Below, in pieces: positions 6,972 to 15,048 of a stretch of DNA of 18,957 nucleotides (positions within the stretch are counted from its first letter, which is position 1; each line of letters starts with the position of its first letter). Below the pieces are notes generated by a model that worked only from the letters and a program-made list of their open reading frames with translations, was not told where the DNA came from and did no database searches. The position numbers and the translations under genes were made by a program. The DNA comes from an uncultured Lachnospiraceae bacterium. GTDB lineage: Bacteria > Bacillota > Clostridia > Lachnospirales > Lachnospiraceae. The DNA is taken from contig CAJUCG010000034.1 in assembly GCA_910585065.1 (NCBI GenBank), positions 1 to 18,957 of the forward strand, in the 5' to 3' direction.

Positions 6972-9614
6972 TTAACATAATTCTTTCCCCATTAGCCTTT
7001 TTGCCACCATCACCGCTTCCTGTGCATCTTTTGAATATCCATCCGCATGGATCTCATCGCAGTAACTCTGCGTGATCACCGCGCCGCCAATCATAATTTT
7101 AGCGCGCAGTCCCGCCGCATCCCTCTGCTTTACAATCTCCTTCATCTCAAGCATCGTGGTGGTCATCAGAGCGGAAACCGCAATAATATCTGCGTCCACC
7201 TCCCCTGCCACACGAATAATTTCTTCGGTTGGCACATCCTTGCCGAGATCGCGCACATCAAAACCATAATTTTTTAGCATCAGAGCGACCAGATTCTTTC
7301 CAATATCATGCACATCGCCCGCCACAGTCGCAATCACCACCACGCCAAGTTTTTCCATCTGCGCATCTTTTACAAGCAGTGGTTCTAAATGCTCCACCGC
7401 AATTTTCATTGCCTCTGCAGAAGCAATCAATTGCGGAAGAAAATATTTTTGCTGGTTGAACAATTCACCGACTTCATTGATCGCCGGAATAAGCTTATCA
7501 TTTAAAAGATCCTGCGGTACAGCTCCACTATCAAGTGCCGCCCTTACCAGTGCCGCCATTCCCCTTCGATTTCCCTTTAGTACAGCCTCATAGATTTTGC
7601 GGGCAGAATCCTCCCTTATTCCGCTTTCCTCCCCGGAAACTTTCCTATCTTTTCCATTCCCTCCTTCCCTTGAAACCTTCCTATCTCTTCCATTCTCTCC
7701 CTCCTCTGAATTCCCATCTGCGGTATTTTTATTTTCCATATTTTTACATTTATTTGCTTGGTTTTCATTCCCTTCCTCCCCCGTATTTTGCCTATTTCCT
7801 CTTCCCCTTTCTGCCTCCTCCTTTAATTTGGTCAGTTCCGCCGCTGACACTAATGCCACCGGGTCTGTTGTCGCGTGCTCAATATAGCGCAGATCCGCGC
7901 CCTCCCTGCCACAGAGCAGATCGGAGGCAGCCGCTATATTCATCAATAATTTTTGTGATGGATTGACAATTGCTGCCGTAATGCCCGCCTGGATGGAAAA
8001 TGCAAGGAAAGCCGCATTGACAAATGCCCGTTCTGGCAGACCAAAAGAAATATTGGACAGCCCGCACATTGTCGCCACGCCAAGTTTTTCCTTACAATAA
8101 CGAATGGTTTCTGCTGCCGAAATTGCCGCTGACGGGTTTGCGCCAACGGTATTGACCAGCCCGTCTACAAAGATATCCTCCTCGGAAAGTCCGTATTTTT
8201 TTGCCTCTGAAAGAATGGTATCAATAATTTGTTTTTTCTCCTCCATATCCTTTGGCAGACCATTTTGTGAAAGCGGCAGAAGAATAAACATCGCGCCATA
8301 TTTTTTTGCCGCCGGAAGGAGCTGTTCCATTTTTCCTGGCTCAAGTGAAATAGAATTGATCAGCGCGCGCCCCGGATAACGCCTTAATGCCGCTTCAATA
8401 ATTTCCGGATGGCTCGAATCAATGCAAAGGGGTACATCCACCAGCCCGGAAACGGTCTCGATCGCAGCGAGCATCATTTCCTTTTCGTCGATCCCATTCA
8501 TTCCCATATTGATATCGAGGATATCCGCACCGTCCGCAGCCTGTGCCTGCGCCATCTCCTCCACCATCGAAAGATCACCCTCTCGCAGGCTCTGCTGCAA
8601 TGCCTTTTTTCCGGTCGGATTGATTCGCTCCCCAATCACAAGAAATTTCCCATCCAGATCAATTTTTAACACGCTGCGCGGGGTTGCAAGCATCCGCAAA
8701 TGCTTTTTATGCATGATCACGGGTGCGAATTTGGCAGCGGTATCCGCTAAAATTTTAATATATTTTGGTGTTGTCCCGCAGCATCCTCCCACAATGGCGG
8801 CACCTGCAAGAAGCACCTCCCCCATATACTTTGCAAACTCCTCCGCACCCATATCATAAACCGTTTTTCCGCCCTTTAGTACGGGAAGTCCCGCATTTGG
8901 CTTTACAATTACAGGGACATCAGAAATTTCTACCATGCGCCCTACAAGGGGAAGAAGTTTATCGGACCCTGTTGAACAGTTCATCCCAACCGCATCCGCA
9001 CCCATCTTTCCAAGGATAAGAGCCGCCGTTTCCGGGGAATTTCCATGGAATGTGCGCCCGTCCTCGCGGAAGGTAAGTGTTATCATCACCGGAAGTTCAC
9101 AAGTTTCCCTGACGGCAAGGAGTGCCGCGCGGCATTCCTGCAAACTCATCATTGTCTCCACCACAAACAGATCTGCACCTGCCTTTATGCAGTCGAACAC
9201 CTGTTCTTTATAAACTTCCACCAGCTCTTCAAAATCCATTGTTCCAATCGGAGCAAGGTTTTTTCCCGTCATTGTAAGATCCGCTGCCACAAAAGCACTG
9301 CCCTCCCGTCCGGCACGCTGCACCGCTTTCTTCGAGAGTGCGACAAGCTCCCGGTTCATCTCATGAATATTTTCGGAAAGTCCGTATTCCGCTAATTTAA
9401 TGCGGTTAGCGGAAAAGGTTGGGGCGTATAAGATATCCGTACCTGCTAAAAGGTATTGTTCCTGCAGCGAGAGAAGTACTTCTGGATTTTCCAAGATCCA
9501 CTGTTCAGGACAAACCCCGCAAGGCATTCCTGATGCAAGCAGTGAACTTCCTGTCGCGCCATCTAAAATAACACGTTTTTTTTCTGTTAATTCTCTAAAC
9601 TCCTGTCTTGTCAT
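6972..9614 (-). CDS. metH: Cobalamin-dependent methionine synthase MetH, without reactivation domain
   Basis: Transfers the methyl group of methyl-THF to homocysteine through B12. The 880 residues contain a homocysteine-binding domain (about 5-300; zinc ligands C213 in GMNC and C278/C279 in GGCCG), a pterin-binding domain (about 318-590; GERINPTG, DINMG, CIDSS), a B12 cap (about 669-750) and a B12-binding domain ending the protein (DVHDIG, with H769 as cobalt ligand). The E. coli-type C-terminal AdoMet reactivation domain is absent, as in many Clostridia, so reactivation must come from elsewhere. A hydrophilic linker of about 70 residues (599-668), rich in E, K, N, R and G and carrying a 12-residue tandem repeat, separates the pterin and cap domains. 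The start overlaps the upstream stop in ATGA (9611-9614), so it is translationally coupled. Confidence 0.96.
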   Translation of the reverse strand: MTRQEFRELTEKKRVILDGATGSSLLASGMPCGVCPEQWILENPEVLLSLQEQYLLAGTDILYAPTFSANRIKLAEYGLSENIHEMNRELVALSKKAVQRAGREGSAFVAADLTMTGKNLAPIGTMDFEELVEVYKEQVFDCIKAGADLFVVETMMSLQECRAALLAVRETCELPVMITLTFREDGRTFHGNSPETAALILGKMGADAVGMNCSTGSDKLLPLVGRMVEISDVPVIVKPNAGLPVLKGGKTVYDMGAEEFAKYMGEVLLAGAAIVGGCCGTTPKYIKILADTAAKFAPVIMHKKHLRMLATPRSVLKIDLDGKFLVIGERINPTGKKALQQSLREGDLSMVEEMAQAQAADGADILDINMGMNGIDEKEMMLAAIETVSGLVDVPLCIDSSHPEIIEAALRRYPGRALINSISLEPGKMEQLLPAAKKYGAMFILLPLSQNGLPKDMEEKKQIIDTILSEAKKYGLSEEDIFVDGLVNTVGANPSAAISAAETIRYCKEKLGVATMCGLSNISFGLPERAFVNAAFLAFSIQAGITAAIVNPSQKLLMNIAAASDLLCGREGADLRYIEHATTDPVALVSAAELTKLKEEAERGRGNRQNTGEEGNENQANKCKNMENKNTADGNSEEGENGRDRKVSREGGNGKDRKVSGEESGIREDSARKIYEAVLKGNRRGMAALVRAALDSGAVPQDLLNDKLIPAINEVGELFNQQKYFLPQLIASAEAMKIAVEHLEPLLVKDAQMEKLGVVVIATVAGDVHDIGKNLVALMLKNYGFDVRDLGKDVPTEEIIRVAGEVDADIIAVSALMTTTMLEMKEIVKQRDAAGLRAKIMIGGAVITQSYCDEIHADGYSKDAQEAVMVAKRLMGKELC
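7632..7703 (-). repeat. 36-bp tandem duplication inside metH
   Basis: Two imperfect 36-nt units encode EGENGRDRKVSR (residues 638-649) and EGGNGKDRKVSG (650-661) in the MetH interdomain linker. The coding strand is purine-rich here. In-frame duplication in a flexible linker would be tolerated. Confidence 0.85.
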
Positions 9615-11431
9615 AATTTCTCCCTTATTATCTTTTCAAGTAATCCCACGCGATTAAATGGCAGCATAAAATAAAATCCATCCACAAAACTTTCAAGTTC
9701 TTTCATTACCGCAAGTGAGATCCTCACACCTACATCCTCCCCTTCCTCCCTGCTCATCTCCGGATGATAGGAAGAAAGCACTTTATCCGGGATATCGATT
9801 CCTCTCACTTCATTTTTTACGAAATTGGCATTGCGGTAGCTAACTAAGGGCATAATCCCGGCAAGAAGCTTTGTATTCAATGTTTTTTTCAACAAAAAAA
9901 GCCGCTCGATATCCCGCGCTCCGTAGACGGGCTGCGTTAGAAAATAGGATGCTCCCGCATCTATTTTTTTCTGTGCGCGGGAAAGTTCTATATCAAAATT
10001 TATCCGCCCCTGATTGAGCGCGCCCCCGTAAACTATCGGTTCATCAGAGAAATGCTCACGATTTACTTCGCGCACAAAATTCATCAGCTTCATGGAATTG
10101 TAATCAAATACTCCCGTCGCACTGCTGCGCAGTTCTCCTGGCACCGGATCTCCGGTAACAAAAAGAAAATTCCTGATTCCATTAGCGTATGCGCCAAGCA
10201 GTATGGAGCGCATGGCAATCATATTTTTATCCCGGCAGCAAATATGGGGCATAACAGGCAATCCGGTAATATTCGTAAGTTTTACTGCCGACAGCACCGA
10301 ATCCATACGGCTGCGCCCCTGGGGAGAATCTGCGATAGTGATAAGATCCGCACCAATTTCCTTTAGACGCTGTGCTGCTGCTATAATCTTCTGATCATTG
10401 GCATCGTAGGGCGGATCGAGTTCGACGGCAATTACTTTTTTATGTTTTAGTAATTGCATAAGAAAATTATTTTCATTCGCGCTTTCTTTATTTTCTCTAA
10501 GATCTATGCTTTCTTTTTTCCCTTCCCCTCTATCTTTCGAACAGACAGACAGGGGCAAAATATTTTCTGATAGTTCCTTTATATATTCCGGAGATGATCC
10601 GCAGCAAGCTCCAATGATCGATACGCCATGCGCGGCTATTTCTTCCATATTTTTCCGAAAATAATTTTCATTGCGCATAAATACCATACGATTTTGCAAT
10701 TGTTCCGGATAACCGGCATTTGGAAGAACACAGAAATATTTTGTTTCCGGCAAATACAAATTTTTCACAATATGTAACATATGTCCAGAACCAACACCAC
10801 AGTTTAGACCGACTGCATCGAGTGCTTCCGATTGTGCAGCCTGTGCAATCAGGCGGTTTGCGCGAATACCTGATACCGAATAGCCGTTTTGATTTATGCA
10901 GAACAGCCCTGCGCAAAATATTGACGGAAATTTTTCCTTGGCATAACCCGCCGCCTTTTCCATTCCTCCCATATCCGGAAAGGTCTCAAACCAGAGCGCG
11001 GAAACGCCCTCATCCAAAAATAAATCGACGAGCGCGCGATACTCCGATTCTGCGTCCGTCGTTTCTCCATTTTCCATAAACTCTCTTAGCGGTCCGATAT
11101 CCCCCGCCAAAAAACAGGGCTTTCCCGTGCGCGCAGTATGCGCTTCAATCTCCGACTTCGCAATCCGGCACGCAGCACGCACAATTTTTTCCTGCTGCCC
11201 TTTATCTATTCCAAGTGTCTGTCTGCCCGCTGCAAATGTATTTGTGCGAATAAGACTTGCCCCCGCCGCAAGATAAGCGCGGTGAATCTTTGCGATTATT
11301 TCCGGCTCTTTTATATTTGCCCACTCGGAAACCAGACTTTCTTTTTCTCCCCTTTTTGCATAGTATGTTCCCATCGCACCGTCTGTTACCAGACGGTGCG
11401 TCTTTAAATATTCCCCGATATCCATATGCAT
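9611..11431 (-). CDS. Bifunctional homocysteine S-methyltransferase / methylenetetrahydrofolate reductase
   Basis: YitJ-like fusion of 606 residues. The N-terminal domain (about 5-290) is a zinc homocysteine S-methyltransferase: DGAMGTYY at 17-24, C211 in GLNC, and C276/C277 in GACCGSSP. The C-terminal domain (about 325-606) is an FAD-dependent MTHFR of the MetF type: VELDPP with the E337 expected to act in catalysis, TIADSPQGR, VTGDP, TQPVYG and LLAGIMPLVS. A charged linker (about 298-322) joins them. It makes methyl-THF for MetH and may methylate homocysteine from another donor. An ATG at 11431 and another two codons later are both possible starts behind AGGA. The gene follows the dehydrogenase by 20 nt and overlaps metH by 4 nt, so a shared operon is likely. 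Confidence 0.94.
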   Translation of the reverse strand: MHMDIGEYLKTHRLVTDGAMGTYYAKRGEKESLVSEWANIKEPEIIAKIHRAYLAAGASLIRTNTFAAGRQTLGIDKGQQEKIVRAACRIAKSEIEAHTARTGKPCFLAGDIGPLREFMENGETTDAESEYRALVDLFLDEGVSALWFETFPDMGGMEKAAGYAKEKFPSIFCAGLFCINQNGYSVSGIRANRLIAQAAQSEALDAVGLNCGVGSGHMLHIVKNLYLPETKYFCVLPNAGYPEQLQNRMVFMRNENYFRKNMEEIAAHGVSIIGACCGSSPEYIKELSENILPLSVCSKDRGEGKKESIDLRENKESANENNFLMQLLKHKKVIAVELDPPYDANDQKIIAAAQRLKEIGADLITIADSPQGRSRMDSVLSAVKLTNITGLPVMPHICCRDKNMIAMRSILLGAYANGIRNFLFVTGDPVPGELRSSATGVFDYNSMKLMNFVREVNREHFSDEPIVYGGALNQGRINFDIELSRAQKKIDAGASYFLTQPVYGARDIERLFLLKKTLNTKLLAGIMPLVSYRNANFVKNEVRGIDIPDKVLSSYHPEMSREEGEDVGVRISLAVMKELESFVDGFYFMLPFNRVGLLEKIIREKL

Positions 11432-11451
11432 TTTTTCCTTTTATTTCCAAA

Positions 11452-12411
11452 TTATTTTGTCACACAATTTCTTTCTCGTCCTTGCAGATATGCCCTGATA
11501 TTTTGTGCCACTTCGTCCACACAACGCTGCCTTGCCTCGGTAGTTGCCCAGGCGATATGCGGCGTAATAATCAGACGGGTGGAATCCTGTACCGCAAGAA
11601 GGGGATTGTCCTCTGCCATTGGCTCGGCGGTAAGCACATCAAGCCCCGCGCCGCCGATTTTTTCTTCTAATAACGCCCTTGCCAGTGCCTCCTGATCAAC
11701 GATCGCGCCGCGCCCAAGATTTAAAAGTACTGCATCCCTCTTCATCAGGGAAAGTTCCTTCCATCCCACAAAATCTTTTGTGGCAGGATTTAGCGGGGCG
11801 TGGATGGAGATAATATCCGATTCCCGAAACAAAGTTTCCTTGTCCACGCGCCGGTATTCTGGATCATCGTGCGCGCCAGTAGTTGAATAATAAACCACAT
11901 CGCAGCCAAACGCACGCGCAATCCCGGCAACCCGTCTGCCGATCGCACCAAGCCCCACAATGCCAAAACGCTTGCCAAAAAGTTCATGAAAATGCACATC
12001 AAATTTACTAAAAATATCGCACTTTACATACTCACCCGATTTTACATAGCGATCATAAAAATACAATTTTTCATATACATAGAATAAAAGTGCAAAGGTA
12101 TGTTGTGCCACGGACTCCGTCGAATAACCGCTTACATTCGTCACCCTGATCCCCCGCCCTGTCACATATGGGAAATCCACATTATTGGTGCCGGTCGCGG
12201 TCAGACAGATCAATTTCAGATTTTTGCAATCCTGCAAAAGTGCTTCATTTATTGGAATTTTATTTACAATTATAATATCTGCCTCTCTTATGCGTGCCGC
12301 ATTCTCTTTTGGATTTGACTTCCCGTAGACCACAACCTCCCCAAACGAATTAAACGCACTTAGATCTACATCATTTCCCAGCGTATCCGCTTCCATAAAT
12401 ATAAGTTTCAT
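11452..12411 (-). CDS. D-2-hydroxyacid dehydrogenase, glycerate dehydrogenase-like
   Basis: NAD(P)-dependent D-isomer-specific 2-hydroxyacid dehydrogenase. The NAD motif GLGAIG is at residues 153-158. The catalytic set is complete: R234 in NLGRGAIVD, E263 in AEP and H285 in TPHIAWAT. The PHIAWAT form is common in glycerate dehydrogenases/hydroxypyruvate reductases, which interconvert hydroxypyruvate and D-glycerate; lactate- or other keto-acid-specific activity remains possible. The longest ORF starts at 12438, but the ATG at 12411 follows a GAGGGGG site at good spacing, giving 319 residues, near the usual family length. It leads the methionine genes with a 20-nt gap. A link through serine, glycerate and one-carbon supply is inference. 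Confidence 0.88.
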   Translation of the reverse strand: MKLIFMEADTLGNDVDLSAFNSFGEVVVYGKSNPKENAARIREADIIIVNKIPINEALLQDCKNLKLICLTATGTNNVDFPYVTGRGIRVTNVSGYSTESVAQHTFALLFYVYEKLYFYDRYVKSGEYVKCDIFSKFDVHFHELFGKRFGIVGLGAIGRRVAGIARAFGCDVVYYSTTGAHDDPEYRRVDKETLFRESDIISIHAPLNPATKDFVGWKELSLMKRDAVLLNLGRGAIVDQEALARALLEEKIGGAGLDVLTAEPMAEDNPLLAVQDSTRLIITPHIAWATTEARQRCVDEVAQNIRAYLQGRERNCVTK

Positions 12412-12521
12412 TTTTATCCCCCTCTGCGCGCATACCAATCATTTTCGCCTGGCACAGCCGCTATTTGGTTATATCAGCAAACTGGACTAATCCATTCCTC
12501 TGATTATGATTACGGCGATTT

Positions 12522-13745
12522 TTAGAACATATCTGCAAGCTCCATAATATCCCCAATCCGATATTCCGGATCTTCACAAGTTCCAAAACCGTATTCTGCA
12601 AAGACAAATGGAACGCCCACCGAATGCGCTGCTATCTCGTCCGGGCGTGTATCCCCGACGTAAATAACTTTTGAGAGCGGCAGATGGTTTCGCTCACAGA
12701 TCAGTTTGATATTGTCCGCCTTTAACAGACCCGTATCGCCAGGGCAGGTAAAATCATCCACAAGTTCTTCCAAATGATGCGCGGAAAGCATCGCCTCAAT
12801 ATATCCGCTGCGGCAGTTACTTACAATAAAGATGCGATATTTTTCCCTCAGCTTTAAAAACGCGCCCGCGACATCGCCGATTAAGGAAGCCGCACCGCCC
12901 GCCAAAACAGGACACTGCACCTTTACGCACTCTTCCATCACGCGGATTGCAAATTCCTCCGGCACTGATACAAAAAGCTTTTTTGCAATATCCTCAAGCG
13001 GCAGCCCATACAGATTTTTTAATTTTTCTGCCGTAACGGTATCTTTGATTTCCGGATACTTTGCCGCTACATCCCCCCAGATTTTTGCTGCTGCCGCTGT
13101 TGTATCCCAAAGTGTTCCGTCCACATCAAAAATCATTGCCTTTATTGGCGTTACGCCAAGTTTTTCCAATTTTTTTAATGTGTCCGAAAGATCAGTAAAC
13201 AGGATCGTATGCATACCGAATTTTTCCGCGCCGGAAAGGTTGCGCTCAAGATCATCGATAAATACGGATTCCTCCGGCACAAGCTGATAGCGGCGCAGCA
13301 ATTCTTCATAGATTTCCGGCTCCGGTTTTACCTTGTGGATCTCATAGGAAATCACGCCTCCCTCAGTAAGCGGAATAAATTCAAAATGTCTTCGCGCATA
13401 ATCAAATACATCTCCCGCATAATTTGAGAGCAGATAGACATGATACCCCGCCGCTCTAAGGCTTCTCACCAGAGCCGCCGAGTAATCATACTCCTCCACA
13501 AGCTGTTCGCGCTCCGCAAAAAATTTTTCGATCTCTTTTTCAAACCCTGGCACCAACACTCCACATTTTTTAGCGATCTCTGCGATCGGCAGGACTCCCC
13601 TATCCACCTCATCCCAGTATGGTCCCCTCACTGTCGCGTCCGCGATTTTTTCTCTCGCCTCCCCGTCAAAATGTTCGCAAAGATAGTCCTTCCATCTAAA
13701 ATGTGCCAATACATTTCCAATATCAAAAATAATATTTTTAATCAT
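12522..13745 (-). CDS. Tandem fusion of two HAD-superfamily hydrolases
   Basis: One 407-residue protein carries two complete HAD phosphatase-like domains. Domain 1 (about 1-195) starts IIFDIGNVLAHF (nucleophile D8; the second Asp of motif I is Gly, as in YihX-like members), with SN at 107-108, K140 in KVKPEPEIY and DD at 164-165. Domain 2 (about 203-405) resembles phosphoglycolate phosphatases: MIFDVDGTLWDT (D207, D209), S309 in IVSNC, K342 in LLKADN and D365 in VGDTRPDE. The start at 13745 is chosen because AGGAG lies 7 nt upstream; the longest ORF begins 14 codons earlier without a site. A strong promoter lies at 13804-13831. The substrate is unknown. A gap of 110 nt separates it from the dehydrogenase, so co-transcription is possible but unproven. 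Confidence 0.88.
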   Translation of the reverse strand: MIKNIIFDIGNVLAHFRWKDYLCEHFDGEAREKIADATVRGPYWDEVDRGVLPIAEIAKKCGVLVPGFEKEIEKFFAEREQLVEEYDYSAALVRSLRAAGYHVYLLSNYAGDVFDYARRHFEFIPLTEGGVISYEIHKVKPEPEIYEELLRRYQLVPEESVFIDDLERNLSGAEKFGMHTILFTDLSDTLKKLEKLGVTPIKAMIFDVDGTLWDTTAAAAKIWGDVAAKYPEIKDTVTAEKLKNLYGLPLEDIAKKLFVSVPEEFAIRVMEECVKVQCPVLAGGAASLIGDVAGAFLKLREKYRIFIVSNCRSGYIEAMLSAHHLEELVDDFTCPGDTGLLKADNIKLICERNHLPLSKVIYVGDTRPDEIAAHSVGVPFVFAEYGFGTCEDPEYRIGDIMELADMF

Positions 13746-13803
13746 AATATTCTCCTTTCTTTTCGCCCCAAAACGCCTTGTGCGCACTTTTTCTGCTTCC
13801 TTT

Positions 13804-13831
13804 ATTATAATATACCCACCCCCGCTGTCAA
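13804..13831 (-). promoter_or_regulatory. Promoter of the HAD fusion gene
   Basis: On the minus strand, TTGACA (13826-13831) and TATAAT (13804-13809) are both consensus hexamers, 16 nt apart, with a G-rich spacer. It lies about 60 nt upstream of the preferred ATG and is divergent from the luxS promoter. Confidence 0.8.
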
Positions 13832-13850
13832 GTGGAAAAGAGATTTCTTC

Positions 13851-13879
13851 TTGCGATCATGTGAGTGATTCGCTATAAT
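13851..13879 (+). promoter_or_regulatory. Promoter of luxS
   Basis: TTGCGA (13851-13856) and TATAAT (13874-13879) are separated by 17 nt. The luxS ATG is 33 nt downstream of the -10, which leaves only a short leader and no room for a riboswitch. Confidence 0.75.
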
Positions 13880-13912
13880 ATAGGGGAAATTATCTGAAAA
13901 CGGAGGTTTTTT

Positions 13913-14392
13913 ATGAAAACTATTGCAAGTTTTACCGTTGATCATCTGCGTCTTTTGCCGGGGGTTTATGTCTCCCGCCAGGACAAGATCGGCAGCGAGA
14001 TAATCACCACTTTTGATCTGCGCCTAACACGTCCCAACTGCGAACCTGTAATGAATACGGCGGAGATCCACACTCTTGAACATCTCAGTGCCACTTTTTT
14101 GCGCAATCACAAAGAATATGGTCAAAAAACCATATATTTTGGTCCGATGGGATGCCGCACTGGATTTTACCTTTTGCTCGCGGGAGAATATACCTCCGGG
14201 GATATCGTGCCGCTCTTAAAGGAAATGTTTTCCTTTATCGCCTCCTTTGACGGCGAAGTACCAGGTGCGTCCGCCATCTGCTGCGGCAATTATCTCGACA
14301 TGAATTTGCCGATGGCACGCCTGCTTGCAAAGAAATACCTTGATACCGTTCTTATGCAAATTACTCCGGAACAATTAAACTATCCACAATAG
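13913..14392 (+). CDS. luxS: S-ribosylhomocysteine lyase LuxS
   Basis: Cleaves S-ribosylhomocysteine to homocysteine and the autoinducer-2 precursor DPD in the cytoplasm. The 159 residues match the full family length. Metal ligands are H53 and H57 in HTLEH and C124 in CCGNYLDMN; E56 and C81 (in MGCRTG) are the expected catalytic residues. The start follows CGGAGG at 6 nt. It sits next to a methionine cluster on the opposite strand, fitting its role in recycling homocysteine in the activated methyl cycle. The S-adenosylhomocysteine nucleosidase partner is not in this window. It is followed by a structured RNA element. Confidence 0.97.
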   Translation: MKTIASFTVDHLRLLPGVYVSRQDKIGSEIITTFDLRLTRPNCEPVMNTAEIHTLEHLSATFLRNHKEYGQKTIYFGPMGCRTGFYLLLAGEYTSGDIVPLLKEMFSFIASFDGEVPGASAICCGNYLDMNLPMARLLAKKYLDTVLMQITPEQLNYPQ

Positions 14393-14411
14393 GAGTTATT
14401 TTTTCCATCTT

Positions 14412-14486
14412 CCTGCATACAATGTATGGCAGGCGGATGATTGCGAGAATATTTCCCACGATCGCCCAAGCCTGCCATCACTTTTT
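14412..14486 (+). promoter_or_regulatory. Terminator with competing upstream hairpin (candidate attenuator)
   Basis: Hairpin 1: CCTGCATAC (14412-14420) pairs with GTATGGCAGG (14424-14433), with a 3-nt loop and one bulged G. Hairpin 2: ATGGCAGGC (14426-14434) pairs perfectly with GCCTGCCAT (14470-14478), extended inward by GG/CC and TGATTG/CGATCG, and is followed by TTTTT (14482-14486). The two share 14426-14433 and exclude each other. Hairpin 2 looks like an intrinsic terminator after luxS; hairpin 1 would act as antiterminator for the next ORF, whose ribosome binding site lies just after the T-run. Confidence 0.6.
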
Positions 14487-14501
14487 GTATGGAGGTAGGC
14501 T

Positions 14502-15014
14502 ATGGATTTCTCTCAGAGCGATACAAATGATTCCCTGCTTCGGCAATCGACAAGTTTTTGCCGGCTTTCTTTTTTTTGCGGTATCCTACTTCCCTACATT
14601 CCCTTTTCCATGCGCCAGCCCCTGCTCCTTTTCACAAAATTTCTAGAACTTAGGGAATGCATGAGCTGTCCGAAGAGACGTTTTGACTTCGGAAATACAC
14701 AGGAAATGAATTCCGCAGATCTTATCTCCGAAATTTTTACAAAACTTTCGCCCTTTCTAAGTGAACAGGAACGCTCAATGTTTTCTCAGATGCAAAACAT
14801 GATGCAGATGTTAAAGATTTATCAAACTGTTCAGGAATTCGCGCCGCTTATGAATATGGAGGGGATGAACTCTGACGCGGAAGGACTGTCGTCGGAAACT
14901 GCCGCGGACAATTCTTCTAATATGACGGATATGCTTTTCTCCATGCTCTCACCGGAACAAAAAGAGATGTTTGAAAATTTGAAATCTGTCATGACCGACC
15001 CGCCTGCGGAATAG
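14502..15014 (+). CDS. Hypothetical protein with repeated LSxE...F motif
   Basis: Not recognised. 170 residues with GGAGG 6 nt before the ATG. The N-terminus is polar (1-17), then moderately hydrophobic with prolines (about 20-46, including LLPYIPF), perhaps membrane-associating rather than a clear span. The cysteines are at 20, 26, 53 and 56 (the last two as CMSCPKRR). The C-terminal part (about 70-164) is Met/Gln/Glu-rich helix with two similar units: LSEQERSMFSQMQNMM (86-101) and LSPEQKEMFENLKSVM (149-164). The next gene carries related units, so the two genes probably act together. Read-through of the element after luxS may control expression. Confidence 0.65.
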   Translation: MDFSQSDTNDSLLRQSTSFCRLSFFCGILLPYIPFSMRQPLLLFTKFLELRECMSCPKRRFDFGNTQEMNSADLISEIFTKLSPFLSEQERSMFSQMQNMMQMLKIYQTVQEFAPLMNMEGMNSDAEGLSSETAADNSSNMTDMLFSMLSPEQKEMFENLKSVMTDPPAE

Positions 15015-15048
15015 AATGAAATGATATTTTTTAGTTGAGAGGTTCTTT

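Noticed and set aside
7535..7966. Plus-strand ORFs rich in Pro, Ser, Phe and Leu opposite metH
   Set aside because: They are antisense shadows of the purine-rich metH linker and have no ribosome binding sites or recognisable domains.
14422..14646. 74-codon plus-strand ORF after luxS
   Set aside because: It begins inside the hairpin element, has no ribosome binding site, and overlaps the better-supported gene at 14502 in another frame.
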